Assembly (NCBI GenBank): GCA_033065855.1
Contig: JAVXUO010000829.1
Span: 62,001 to 126,000 of the forward strand
Source: Escallonia rubra
Lineage: Eukaryota > Streptophyta > Magnoliopsida > Escalloniales > Escalloniaceae
Length of the DNA stretch: 64,000 bases
Direction of reading: 5' to 3'
The position numbers and the translations under genes were made by a program. The notes below the pieces were generated by a model. That model saw only the letters and a list, made by a program, of their open reading frames with translations. It was not told where the DNA came from and ran no database searches. Positions 1 through 10,500 of the stretch are shown here, one piece after another (positions within the stretch are counted from its first letter, which is position 1; each line of letters starts with the position of its first letter).

Positions 1-632
1 TATCCTACTCAAAATTGTGAATTCGGACATCCAAAGCCAACTTGAGGCCTTCCATGCGGCATATAGTTCAGCTTCTGTCTTAAAGGTCACCCTGATGTTC
101 ACTATCAAGCCCCTGTTCCACATTCCCTGGCCATTTTGGATCACCCAACCTTTCCCTCAAAACTGTTTTCCCAGAATTGACCCATCACCATTTAGTATCA
201 TTCATCGCTTTGGAAGGTGGGTATCACAAAAATCTGATTCACATCAACAGGGGCCAGCACGGCGTCGCTCACTACTTCAACGTTTCGGAGGATATCGGAA
301 AGGGATAATTAGGTGGATCTTTGATCAAATTATTTACTTTCTCACAAGCACAAGGACTAAATGTCTAATTAATTGTTTCAACCAATAATATTGTCCTATT
401 AAGCCCCTCATGTTCTGCTTCTCTCCCTTGATAGGTTGCAGTCCACCCTTTGGCCAAATCCAAGCCGAAAAAAACCAAGTGTACAATGGGTTGATGACAG
501 CATATCAAATGGTTACACATTAGCAATCATACATAATGTGTTATTGACAGCAATGCAAATGGCCCATTTTTTCTTGCTTTTTTGTGCGTACTCTCAACCT
601 CTTCTTGCACTAAAGATGCTTCTTCATTGCAG
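1..632 (+). other. 5' region of the CCB3-like gene, exons unresolved
   Basis: This stretch lies upstream of the confidently coding CCB3-like exon. It should hold the plastid transit-peptide exon and an intron, unless the first exon lies outside the window. A possible exon runs from about 436 to 489: it is open, is preceded by an AG and ends in phase 0 before a GT, which would join in frame to the exon at 633. No clear initiating ATG was found for it. The open frame at 17-388 begins at a GTG and resembles nothing I recognise. Confidence 0.35.
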
Positions 633-1154
633 GAAAACTTCAGGCACCGTGTTAAAAGAAGTCCAAACCAGGGTTTGCCACACACACTACTTAGAGCAGG
701 TTGTTTCCTGGGAGCTACTGTTCCTCCCTATATTGATCTCTCGAACGCGGCCATGTCAAGTGATCTTCTAAGTGTCCATGAGAGTGCTAATGGAAACACA
801 GCAGAGACGTCACATGCTGCATCAGAAATACTGCAAAGACTGGTACTGTTAGATTTGGACCCTGCCACAGCGAAGCTGGCAATTGCATTTTTGGGGCCTT
901 TCCTTTCGGCATTTGCCTTCCTATTCATTGTAAGAATTGTTATGTCCTGGTATCCAAAGCTCCCAGTTGGAAAGTTTCCGTATGTGGTAGCTTACGCCCC
1001 GACAGAACCGATTCTCGCTGCAACCCGGAAAGTTATTCCACCCCTAGGTGGAGTGGATGTAACTCCTGTGGTATGGTTTGGGTTGGTCAGTTTCCTGAAC
1101 GAAATATTAGTCGGCCCACAAGGTCTGCTTGTCCTCGTATCTCAACAGGTTTAG
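633..1154 (+). CDS. CCB3: CCB3/YLMG3-like YGGT-family thylakoid protein, last exon (5' partial)
   Basis: This exon encodes the mature part of a YGGT (YlmG) family protein. In plants this branch (CCB3, also called YLMG3) acts in the chloroplast in CCB-pathway attachment of the extra haem c to cytochrome b6. The visible 173 residues begin after a TTGCAG acceptor in phase 0 and run to TAG. Two hydrophobic segments are clear: one starting LAIAFLGPFLSAFAFLF, and one near the end containing VVWFGLVSFL and GPQGLLVLV. The family-typical stretches RIVMSWYPKLPV, APTEPIL and RKVIPPLGGVDVTPV lie between and around them. The residues before the first membrane segment are polar and probably lie just after the transit peptide. 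The start codon and transit peptide lie upstream in an exon I could not fix, so the protein is N-terminally incomplete. I prefer CCB3 over YLMG1/2 because of the PVVWFGLVSF and GPQGLLVLVSQQ ending, from memory of the family. Confidence 0.85.
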   Translation, partial: ENFRHRVKRSPNQGLPHTLLRAGCFLGATVPPYIDLSNAAMSSDLLSVHESANGNTAETSHAASEILQRLVLLDLDPATAKLAIAFLGPFLSAFAFLFIVRIVMSWYPKLPVGKFPYVVAYAPTEPILAATRKVIPPLGGVDVTPVVWFGLVSFLNEILVGPQGLLVLVSQQV

Positions 1155-1786
1155 CTCTTCTACTGTGAATAGAAACTCGAGTATTAGGGAGAGGAATTCA
1201 TGTTCTTCCTCGATTTACATGAATGAGAAATTTTGATCCCTTTAGACCTTACGTAGGTTTGTATATTTACTTGCATACATGATTGGTTTCGCGTGATTTC
1301 CTTGTTTGGTCTTCTTTCGTTTCAGGTTCATGCCGTATTTCTTTTTCTTCTAAAGCGGTCAACACTCCCGCTCTCGTCCTTGTCGCTTCTTTCTTCACTA
1401 TACACTTTCGTATATACCAAATGTGTCTGTTTTGTTGCTCTCGCTCCCGCTTGGAGAACGGTGGTCACTCTTCAATGGTTTTGAACGTTACACTAATCAA
1501 CAACTGAAAAGAATCCACCGTGCTGCTTTTGAGTTACCTGCATTGATAAGGTAGATTCAGTATCATGCAACGCCGAATTGAATTCAGTATCATGCAACGC
1601 CGAATTGAACTCAAAAGTCCCGTTCTCACTTAAAAGAGAATCATGGCTAGACGCATGGGTTGAGCTTTAGGCTAGATTGAATTATGCTAAAAGTAGGACT
1701 TTTTTTTTTTTTTACAAAGTAAAAAAGGCAAAGAGAGGTTGCAAAGGATCTGTGTTCTTTGAATTAGGCGGTTGCACATGACGATG
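1155..1786. other. Intergenic / 3' flank with a 27-bp direct repeat
   Basis: This holds the 3' untranslated region of the CCB3-like gene and AT-rich spacer. A 27-bp unit is present twice in tandem at 1556-1609 (unit begins TTCAGTATCATGCAACG). A T-run lies near 1700. I see no coding potential. Confidence 0.6.
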
Positions 1787-2083
1787 TGAAGAATTGAATT
1801 CATCTCTGGAATACTTTCATTGAATCACAAAGTACATTTTATATACTAGTGCCGAATCCTTATAAGGAATTGATTCTATAATCAGTGCCTAGTCAACTAT
1901 CCAAAATTAGTGCCTAGTCAACTATTCTATAATAAGAAATGATCAATCAAGATCAGTACACAGAGTCATCTATTCTACAATATGGAAATAATCAATCAAG
2001 ATCAGTGTCTAGTCAACTATGCGCAATAAGGAAATGTCAACTTTGTGAAATAAGGAAATGATCAATGAAAATATCCTTCAATA
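1787..2083 (-). repeat. 3' LTR of the copia element
   Basis: About 297 bp, aligned along its whole length to the copy at 6643-6938. In element orientation it begins TATTGAAGG and ends in CA, so the usual TG start reads TA in both copies. Internally it carries several copies of the motif TGCCTAGTCAACTAT. Confidence 0.93.
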
Positions 2084-2095
2084 CTCCCCCTCAAG
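2084..2095 (-). other. Polypurine tract of the copia element
   Basis: CTTGAGGGGGAG on the minus strand directly precedes the 3' LTR. This is the position and composition of the plus-strand primer in plant copia elements. Confidence 0.85.
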
Positions 2096-3060
2096 TTAGA
2101 GCATGGAGATTGGAAATGCCCAACTTGGAAAGCAAGTCATGAAACCGCTCGCGACCAAGTGCTTTAGTGAAGATATCTGCTAATTGGTGCTGCGTGGAGA
2201 TGGCTCGAGGGAGAAGCATCCGAGTTTGAACATGATGTCGAATGAAATGACAATCGATCTCGATGTGCTTGGTACGTTCATGAAAAACCGGATTGACTGC
2301 AATATGTATAGCCGCTTGACTGTCGCAATAAAGAGATATAAGAGAGGAACAGGGAACATGAAGCTCTTGAAGAAGCCGAACCATCCAAATGATTTCACCA
2401 GTGGTGGTTGTCATTGCTCGATATTCTGCCACTGCTGAAGAACGTGATACAACTGACTGTTTCTTGGAACGCCAAGATATGGGAGAAGAACCCAAAAATA
2501 AAATATACCCGGTTGTTGACTTACAGATCATGGGACAACCCGCCCAATCCACATCACAATATCCATGTAGAGTGAGAGAATTGCAGGAAGGAAACATAAT
2601 GCCTTGTCCTGGGGCATTTTTTAGATAGTGCAGAACTCGAAAAGAAGCATCCAAATGCAGTTGTCGAGGTGTGTGCATAAATTGACTCAGAATGTGCACA
2701 ACATAACAAATATCAGGCCGAGTGATAGTAAGATACAGTAATCGACCGACAATGCGGCGGTAACGCTCGGGATCAGTAAGAAGAGTGCCAGAGTCTTTAG
2801 ACAATTTATGTTGCTGCTCCATTGGGGATGGATAGGGTTTACTACCCAGCATTCCAGTTTCTGCTAAAATGTCTAAGACGTATTTTTGTTGGCTCAAAAC
2901 TATGCTTGTAGATGATCGTGCCCCTTCAAGACCAAGAAAATATTTTAGCTTCCCAAGATCCTTGATCCGAAACTGAGTATCAAGATATTGCTTCAAAGCT
3001 GCTATTCGAATAGAGTCATTTCCTATGACTACGATGTCGTCGACATAAATAAGAACAACA
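2091..3060 (-). pseudogene. Copia pol 3' part: reverse transcriptase C-terminus and RNase H
   Basis: The frame is open from upstream of the reverse transcriptase active site ([10 protein letters not shown], just above 3010) through the connection region to the end of RNase H. Recognisable blocks are KYFLGLE, the RNase H start GYCDVDWAGC, the KKQSVVSRSSAVAEYRA stretch, LYCDSQAAI and TKHIEIDCHFIR. Aspartate and glutamate residues expected for RNase H are visible. The end lies close to the purine tract. This part is well preserved, but it is separated from the upstream reverse transcriptase half by a frameshift, so I call it a pseudogene fragment. Confidence 0.88.
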
Positions 3061-3570
3061 ACAAATGAATTCTTTTGGACGAAATAAATAGTGAATGATC
3101 CGCATGAGAGTGTTCAAAACCAATTTTAAGAAGACTAGAAGTGAACTTTTGATACCAATTACGTGAAGCTTGTCGAAGTCCATAAAGAGACTTCTCCAAA
3201 CGGCAAACACCTCCCCTTTTCGAAAAACTCCTTGTGGAATCTTCATGTAAACTTTTTCATGCAAATCGCCATGAAGAAACGCATTATTGACGTCCAATTG
3301 ATGTAATTCCCAGTTGCGAGCCGAAGCGACAGCTAACAAGCAACGAACTGTGACTAATTTGGCCACTGGTGCGTAGGTGTCATGGAAATCCACCCTTTCA
3401 ATTTGAGTATATCTTTTAGCAACCAACCTCGCCTTAAAGCGTTCGATACTACCATCTGGATTGTATTTCACTTTATAAACCCACTTTGACACAATGGCGC
3501 GTTTCCCTGGTGGAAGAGTAGTTAAAACCCATGTTTTGTTCTCTTCAAGGGCTGAAATCTCCTTGGCCAT
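3061..3570 (-). pseudogene. Copia reverse transcriptase N-terminal half, frameshifted
   Basis: Encodes the start of the copia reverse transcriptase: [37 protein letters not shown] and the first active-site block [15 protein letters not shown]. Near 3215 (after QGVFRKGEV) the frame is lost. The expected continuation, the conserved [16 protein letters not shown] region, lies in another frame. Homology then resumes in the downstream open frame that carries YVDD. No functional product is expected. Confidence 0.85.
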
Positions 3571-3641
3571 GGCTTCACGCCAATGGCTATGTTTGATTGC
3601 CTGAGAAAATGACCTTGGCTCATCCGCAAAGGAGATGGCCG

Positions 3642-5072
3642 CTAAGAAGGCAGTATGATCATGAGAAAAGCGTGAATATGAGAGTGTCTGAGATAAAGAA
3701 AATACCGTCGAGCTAACTGTTGGCGTGGTAGAGTGCGAAGATGAGAGGGGGGGGGGGGGGGCAATATGAAGTCATAGTCAGTGAGCTTCCGAGATAACTG
3801 ACGAACACGCTTTGTTGGGACCGTAGACTGAACTTGAGGAAGAGAATCCGGTTGAAGAATTACATGTGCTTGCTGGTCTAATACACTCGGATTTGAACTC
3901 GGATCGTTGTCACATGTTTCACTGTCTACATGTATGTTGTGGTTATTGTCCATGGAAGTGGACTTTAACGCATCCACTTGACTGTTAACGGGTTCATTTG
4001 GTTGACTGAAAATATGCGGCTCATTGGTAGCTATGGTTGATTGACCCAAAGAATCAACTTGACTATTTCCTTGTTTTCGGTTTCCCAGATAGTCTGTCTC
4101 AAGGGATTGAATGGGTTTGCTCGCTTGAAATGGAAAATGCTCTTCATAAAAGGTTACATCTCGAGAAATGTAAATACATTTATCTTCGAGATCAAATATT
4201 CGATAACCCTTCTGTCCATTTGGGTATCCTACAAAGATTCCTGGTTTGGAGCGAGCTGCAAACTTATCTCGAGGTTTTCGATTCACATGACCATAGCATA
4301 AACAACCAAAACTTCGAATATGATCATAGGATGGAGTCTTTCCAACTAGAACTTCATAGGTCGTTTTATTTTGTAACACTGATAAAGGCATGCGATTAAT
4401 CAAATAAACGACTGTTAAAATGCACGCACCCCAAAATTGTATCGGAAGGTGTGCTTGAAAACGTAAGGCTCTAGCCACTTCCAAATGGTGGCGATATTTT
4501 CGTTCCACCACTCCATTTTGTTGCGGGGTGTCCGTGCAACTGAATTGGTGTTCCATTCCATTTTTTTTGTAATATGCCAATAAGTCATCATGTTGAAATT
4601 CCAAGCCATTATCAGTCCTCAAAATCTTAACCCTTGAATCAAATTGGGTGTGTACCCACTGAAAAAAATGAAGCACATAATCTTTTGTTTCGGATTTAAA
4701 TTTCATAAGGTACACCCAAGTAATACGACTATAATCATCTACGATAGTGAGAAAATAATGTGCTCCTGAGTAAGATCCAGTATGATATGGTCCCCAAATG
4801 TCACTATGAATTAATTCGAAAGCATGAGTAGTTTTAGTCGTCCGAGTAGGAAAAGATAATCGAGTTTGTTTTGCTTTGCAACAAGCATCACAAATCAACT
4901 GAGACTTAAGATCAAACTTTCCATATATATTTGAAATCAAAGGAAGACGATCAATAGATAGATGACCCAACCGGCGATGCCACATATTTTTATCCTTCTG
5001 CCTATCTGTTACCAATGCAGCGCCCCCTCCTATTGATTCCAAGAAGTATAAGCCTCTTCGCGCTTTACCCAC
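3642..5072 (-). pseudogene. Copia GAG-pre-integrase and integrase region
   Basis: The longest open frame of the element. It begins with the GAG-pre-integrase zinc finger (HRRLGHLSIDRL, then CDACCKAKQTR). The integrase core follows with its catalytic triad: D in HSDIWGPYH, D in RTDNGLEF and E in QQNGVVERK. The core is followed by the family-typical DKFAARSKPGIFVGYP stretch. A run of G on the plus strand near 3745-3762 encodes a proline run in the linker before reverse transcriptase. There is no in-frame connection to the protease upstream (stop codons between 5072 and 5117), so it is not part of an intact polyprotein. Confidence 0.9.
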
Positions 5073-5116
5073 TCCAAATCAGTCTCCTCGAGAGCAAGTC
5101 CTGTATGACACAAAAT

Positions 5117-5446
5117 TCAGGCCAACAAATCCTTGGTCAATTTAGTAGCAGATTTTAAATTATATAAAAATTGAGGAACTCCAAGGACATCCTTCAAAAC
5201 CATATTATTGCCAAGCATCACTCGACCCATGGATTTCACGGGTACTTTATCTCCATTGGGAATTTCAACAGGTGCAATGTTGGGGTTCTCGATCTTGTCG
5301 ATCAAAATATCTGGTTGACCTGTAATGTGGTCAGTAGCCCCTGTATCAATTACCCAAGGAATTTCAGTAGCTGTCTTACCAGAGAAATTATCGAACAGAT
5401 TTGCTGAGGTTCCTGCCTCGACGCCGCCTTGACCAAGCAAATCCAT
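5117..5446 (-). pseudogene. Copia aspartic protease fragment
   Basis: Carries the copia protease signature WVIDTGATDHITG, with the catalytic D in DTGA, followed by the typical IPNGDKVPV and LGVPQFLYNL blocks. The frame upstream towards the gag zinc knuckle and downstream towards integrase is broken by stops. Confidence 0.88.
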
Positions 5447-5681
5447 AAGCTATTGGTAGTGCCTCGGGTTGAGGCCTGGGATAGGTGATGCGCTGGATTT
5501 GGCGTCAAAGGACGCTGTAAATGCCATCGGCGAATCTGATGAGAGCGATGATGTCGTGAATGTTGTCCGCAAGGCTGATGAGGACGGTGCGGATCGCGCA
5601 TGCTCATTAACGCCTTTAGGTCGCCGCTGGTCACTGCTGCGGTGACGGGATGCGCTCCAATTAGCCGGGTAACCCACCAGT

Positions 5682-6592
5682 TCAGCATTGCTCCTTGGTG
5701 TGATTAGGTTTCCCACAATGGGTACACTGGAGTTTTTCCCGATTTCCTCTAGTTTTGTTCTCTCTACTTCGTCCGGTGGTTGCGACAAATGCCATGGATT
5801 GGATGTCTCCAACACGTTGTGCAAGGAGCGTCATGGCTTCAAGTGATGGTGTTCTGGTTGCAGCAACTAATCGTTGCTTTTCTTCTTGGGCTGCAATTCC
5901 GTAGGCCTGGCCCAAAGTGGGCAGTGGGTCTACACTTAATATTTGTGATCGTACAATACTGAAAATGTCATCAAGGCCCATGAGAAAATCATATACCTTT
6001 TCCTTTTCTCGCATTGACTCCATCTTCTTTGCCGCACCACATGTGCATCCGCATGTACAAACAGAAATAGGATTGGAAGCCTACAATTCATTCCAGACAG
6101 ATTTTAGTTTACCGTAATAGGAGGAGATTGCCGTTTTCTCCTGTTGCAATAAGGCGATCGCACGCTTCAATTCATAGACTCATAGAGCGATTCCTTGAGT
6201 GAAGCGCTCTTGTAAGTCTGACCAAACTTCACTTGCGGTGTTGGCATGGGCTGCGCTACTCTGGATCTAAGCAAGCGCATTTGTTAACCAAGATAGGATA
6301 ATGGCATTGCACTGTACACATGGCTGAAAATTCCGGGAATTGACATCCTGTTTGCCTATGGTTCCGTCCACGAATCCTGCCTTATTTTTGGATCGGAGTG
6401 CATTCAGAAAATTACGCCTCCAAGTGAAATAGTTTTCACCATTTTCACTGAGAAAGTGTGTTACAAAAATCAAGCCCGGATGGTCTGATGCAGGCAAATA
6501 ATATGGTGAGTTGATATTGATTACGGTACTGGTGGTGTACTCGTAACTGACATCAAGCCTCCATGATTGCTATTTGCCGTAGCCTCAGTCAT
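5682..6592 (-). pseudogene. Copia gag remnant with CCHC zinc knuckle
   Basis: Gag is spread over several frames. An ATG at 6590-6592 opens a short frame that breaks soon after. The next open block (6267-6497) holds the copia gag N-terminus (SDHPGLIFVTHFLSENGENY followed by FTWRRNFLNAL). The last block (5682-6023) holds KVYDFLMGLDDIFSIVRSQI and a zinc knuckle CTHCGKPNHTKEQC of the CX2CX4HX4C type. Frameshifts between the blocks show that the gene is dead. Confidence 0.85.
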
Positions 6593-6630
6593 GGCTGATA
6601 AGAAAGAAAAAAATCAGATTTTCGTAACCT

Positions 6631-6642
6631 GATCTGATACCA
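6631..6642 (-). other. Primer-binding site of the copia element
   Basis: On the minus strand TGGTATCAGATC directly follows the CA end of the 5' LTR. The first ten bases match the 3' end complement of plant initiator tRNA-Met (TGGTATCAGAGC). Confidence 0.88.
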
Positions 6643-6938
6643 TGCAGAATTGAATTCCTCTCTGGAATACTTTCACTGAATCACAAAGTACATCTTATAT
6701 ACTAGTGCCGAATCCTTATAAGGAATGAATTCTATAATTAATGCCTAGTCAACTATCCAAAATTAGTGCCTAGTCAACTATTCTATAATAAGGAAAGGAT
6801 CGATCAAGATCAGTACACAGTCATCTCTTCTACAATATGGAAAGAATCAATCAAGATCGGTGCCTAGTCAACTATGTGCAATAAGGAAAAGTCAACTATG
6901 TGAAATAAGGAAATGATCAATGAAAATATCCTTCAATA
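6643..6938 (-). repeat. 5' LTR of the copia element
   Basis: About 296 bp, a full-length match to the LTR at 1787-2083. It shares the unusual TA start and CA end in element orientation. Confidence 0.93.
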
Positions 6939-7574
6939 CGATATGTACAAGTATCTCTTAGAAAGTCAAGTTAGGATAAGAAAAATAAGTTACGATAATA
7001 AAAATAAGGATTTCAGTGGTTGCACGTATTGAATGCTTAATTCATCCTTAAACGTTTGCAAAAATTCTAATAACAAAGGAGGAGTAATGCGACATCTATG
7101 TGGCCAACTGCTCCACGCTATAACTTTTAAACAAATTGGTGTGATAAGCGATAATGTGACATCTTTGTGGCCATCGTGCCTTTTACTTGACGCTGCAATT
7201 CTTAAATAAATTGGAACAAAGAATAGTGTATTTGTCAATGACATAAGTCTGTGTTGAAATCTTGTTTCGTTCTCAAGTTTTCATGAATGCACAAAAAATA
7301 CAATACAGAAAGAAAAAGCCTGTAAAAAGTTCTACAAACAACGTAATTAGCAGCATTACACTAGCGACAAAAGAAGAATCTTTTGACGCTAAATACTCAA
7401 AAAAACATATATCACTACCCATTCCGCCACAATCGCCGCCCATCACCGCCACAACTAGGTTTCTGCCATCGCCTCACTTCCTCACTCCACCACCGCTCTT
7501 CGCCCCTCCGAAAGTTAACGGTTGCAACAAACCCTCAGTTCGCGATCAACGCCACTCGTCGCATTCAAAGCATC
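6939..7574. other. Spacer and probable promoter / 5' UTR of the Maf gene
   Basis: AT-rich up to about 7400, with two similar passages near 7084-7130 and 7155-7210 (both contain GTGACATC/GCGACATC and TTGTGG/TATGTGG). The part after 7400 is pyrimidine- and C-rich, as in plant 5' leaders. An open frame covers 7383-7577, but its only ATG is the last codon (7575-7577). I therefore regard the upstream part as untranslated. Confidence 0.45.
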
Positions 7575-10500
7575 ATGGTGAGGTCTCTTTCCATAAATTC
7601 CAAAAATGCTTCATCTTCTTGCGAAGTATATTTACTACGTTTATTATGTCGGTGTGTTGAGCGCGCCTGTGGTAATCCAGTAAGCGAATATCAAGCACAG
7701 ATATATCATAGACTTGATTATCGGTGAGAAATATATTTTAGACCTGAAAAGACATTTGAATTTATATGTACGTGTTTTTGCAGATAATACTTGGATCATC
7801 TTCGGTTGCTCGTCGGAAAATATTAGCCGAAATGGGATATGAATTCACATTAATGGTATAAATGTCATACTCAACCTCTACTGACACATTTACTCCCTCC
7901 GTCTCATTATATTTTGATTTTTCTGCGAACTCCTGGAATAAAGTTTTGAACATACAAACATTGACTTGTTTTTGGATAGTTTAACTTGTCAATACATATT
8001 TGACGGCTATTCAGAGTGAATTTAAGTTGATGCTTAGATGCTCAAATTCTATTTTAGATTCACAAGAAGTTAAAGGGGACAAATATTATGAAACCGAGGG
8101 AGTACTTTAGATGCTCAAGGGTTAACGTGTTATTATGTAGTCTGCAGATATAGATGAGAAAGCTATTCGAGTTGAAAAGCCCGAAGAGTTGGTAATGGCT
8201 CTTGCCGAGGCAAAGGTAGGCTTTACTCTTTTAGTTTTACATGGTTCATATTTTCAATGCACAGTTATTCATTCTCTTAGTTAAACTATGAACTTTTCCC
8301 ATGCAAGTATGCAACAGATCTCTATAGAATATAGAACACACTTTGATGCATAATCACTTATTTGCTGTGATTTGTTTGAGCGCCTGTCCTGATGTATCTT
8401 GTTGTTTATGTGTAAGATATGAAGCCACGTTGTTTGTTAGATTACGTTGCCCTGCACCCCGTTTGATTGATTTGGTATATATTGCATTGCATCTCAGGCT
8501 GATGCCATTATGTCGAAGCTTCAAACTATTGATAACCAGGAGAAGAATGTCGAACCTAATGTTCTGGTTGCCGCTGACACAGTATGCCCTGGTTCATGTC
8601 TTTAATGACGCTTGGTCTTTAACAGTTGGTTGTCCTAAGTCTTCATCAAGTGGTTCCATTTAAGTACCGAGGATACATTGCATTCTGAAGGAGATTTTAT
8701 AATGATACCCCTAAAGTGCTAAGGGTCAAGTTTCTGTCAAACTGTGTCGCTCGTGAGATTTAGTGTCGGATATTTGAAATAACACCAGCATTTAAGCTGC
8801 AATTGCAAAAAATCTCAGCATTTTTTTTGCATGTAATCCGAATATGTGAATGCATAGAAAATATGGACTTATTGAAGAAGAAATAGTCATAATTATGGGT
8901 GTCAGTTTTTTAGCATTGTACTAAGGGTTCAAGGTAAGGGTGCGGCTGCCTCTGTGATGTAACCCAGGTCCAAGCTCCGACGGCCCAAAATAAACAATTC
9001 TGTTAGTTAGTTGACCACGGGACTATCGAAGCACCAACACTTTTAACTTCAGTTACTTAGTTTTGAGCATGGTTCAAGTGCTACATTGTGCGGCATTGCT
9101 TTTTCGTACTATTTTCAAAGTGCGGTCTCTCTTTCTAATTTTCTTAGTTCTGGAACTTCTAAATCTCTGGTCATGCTAAGTGTTGGATATGTGCATACGT
9201 TGTATTATTTACATGTGTGCTTGATACACGTTGTAACATAATTCAACTGGGAACTCACCATAACTGATGGAACTTTTTATCAGGCAGAAGCCATTATACA
9301 AAAGCTTCCCATTGGTGAATTCAAGAAGGCTGCCGATTCAGGACTTTTAATTACTTGTGACCAAGTATAAACAATTCCAGTGTTTCCAGTGTTACTACAT
9401 ATCCTAGTTTTAATGCTATATTTTAGTTCCATGCTTTTCATTTTCAACTTTCTGAAGTGTATTGAAGTCATTATTTGGTGCACATACAATAAAAAGCTCA
9501 TATTTTGGGCTTCTCGTAAACCAAATGATTTAACAATAGCATGTCTTTGTTAGTGGCAATGTTTTACGGGTTCTTAATTTATATACATCGCCAAAAAGCA
9601 CGAGAACATTATTTGAAGTGGCATAGGTCACATGAGAATACTTCTAAAGTAAGTTTCTGCAATCCTTTTCCCTGCATGGGCTGAAAGTCCATCCGTTGGA
9701 AACATGTGGAATCCCCACTTCGATTGTGGGAATATCTTTGTTAAGAGGCTTATGGAAGGCCTGCACACCCGTGGATCTTAAAGGAATTTCTTTATGTTGA
9801 TCTTTGTCTTACCCCGGTCGTCACTTTCATGAATTAAGGAGTACATGATTGTTTTAAGATCATACAATTGAAAAATAGATGGAGGCAGTGTCACATGTGT
9901 CCTTTGTATCCTCGTACTTAAATGGCCTTCTGGTGATGGGACATGACTGTAGCAGTTAACTCTAATGTTGTCTTTTTCATTTCGCTGAGAAATCAAATTG
10001 GTTGTGTTGTATCTTCCTGCTGAATTAAATCATTTGAAGGTGGTGATATATGAAGGTATGATAAGGGAAAAACCATCCAGCAAAGAAGAGGCACGCCTAT
10101 TTATCAAAGGTTTGTTTGTCATTTAAATATTGAAGAGCCCCCTCTCATGGTCTCTGAAATTGTTTCAACGTGATGCGGCTAACTGTGAACCAACTATTTC
10201 AAACTACTGGGACCTAGTTTGTGAAAATTCTTAATCCTCATTGCGCCACATCATGTTGGAAACAACTCTGGGGATTCTATCAGCACTATATTCTTGTGCA
10301 CCATGTTGTAATTTGTGATCTTACAAGTACGAATAATAGGTTATTCTGGGGGCCACGCTGCAACGGTGAGTTCCGTGCTTGTTACAAATCTGAACTCGGG
10401 ATTCAGAAAAGGAGAATGGGATAAAGTGGAGGTACTTTATATATATGTATATATTCTATTTTCTTCTGTCTTTACTGTTCTTACGTCCAACTATTTGTAA

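Larger units (their letters stand above)
1787..6938 (-). mobile_element. Decayed Ty1/copia LTR retrotransposon
   Basis: A complete but inactive copia element of about 5.15 kb in minus orientation. Two LTRs of about 297 bp bracket gag, protease, integrase, reverse transcriptase and RNase H remnants in copia order. A primer-binding site matching initiator tRNA-Met (TGGTATCAGA) abuts the inner end of the 5' LTR, and a purine tract (CTTGAGGGGGAG) abuts the 3' LTR. Flanking pentamers CGATG (1782-1786) and CGATA (6939-6943) match at 4 of 5 bases and look like the target-site duplication. By hand count the LTRs differ at roughly 18 positions plus two small indels (about 6%), so the insertion is not recent. 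The coding region has several stops and frameshifts, so no full polyprotein can be made. Confidence 0.95.

Noticed and set aside
4037..4399. Plus-strand open frames inside the copia element
   Set aside because: They are antisense shadows of the integrase region, with no independent motif.
8145..8151. Acceptor at CTGCAG|ATATAG for Maf exon 3
   Set aside because: In phase 0 it reads an immediate TAG stop. The acceptor GTAG|TCTGCAGAT gives SADIDEKAIR, the conserved family sequence.
8930..9000. SINE-like stretch (GTAAGGGTGCGGCTGCC) in Maf intron 4
   Set aside because: It resembles the middle of some plant SINEs, but no A/B boxes, tail or target repeats could be defined.
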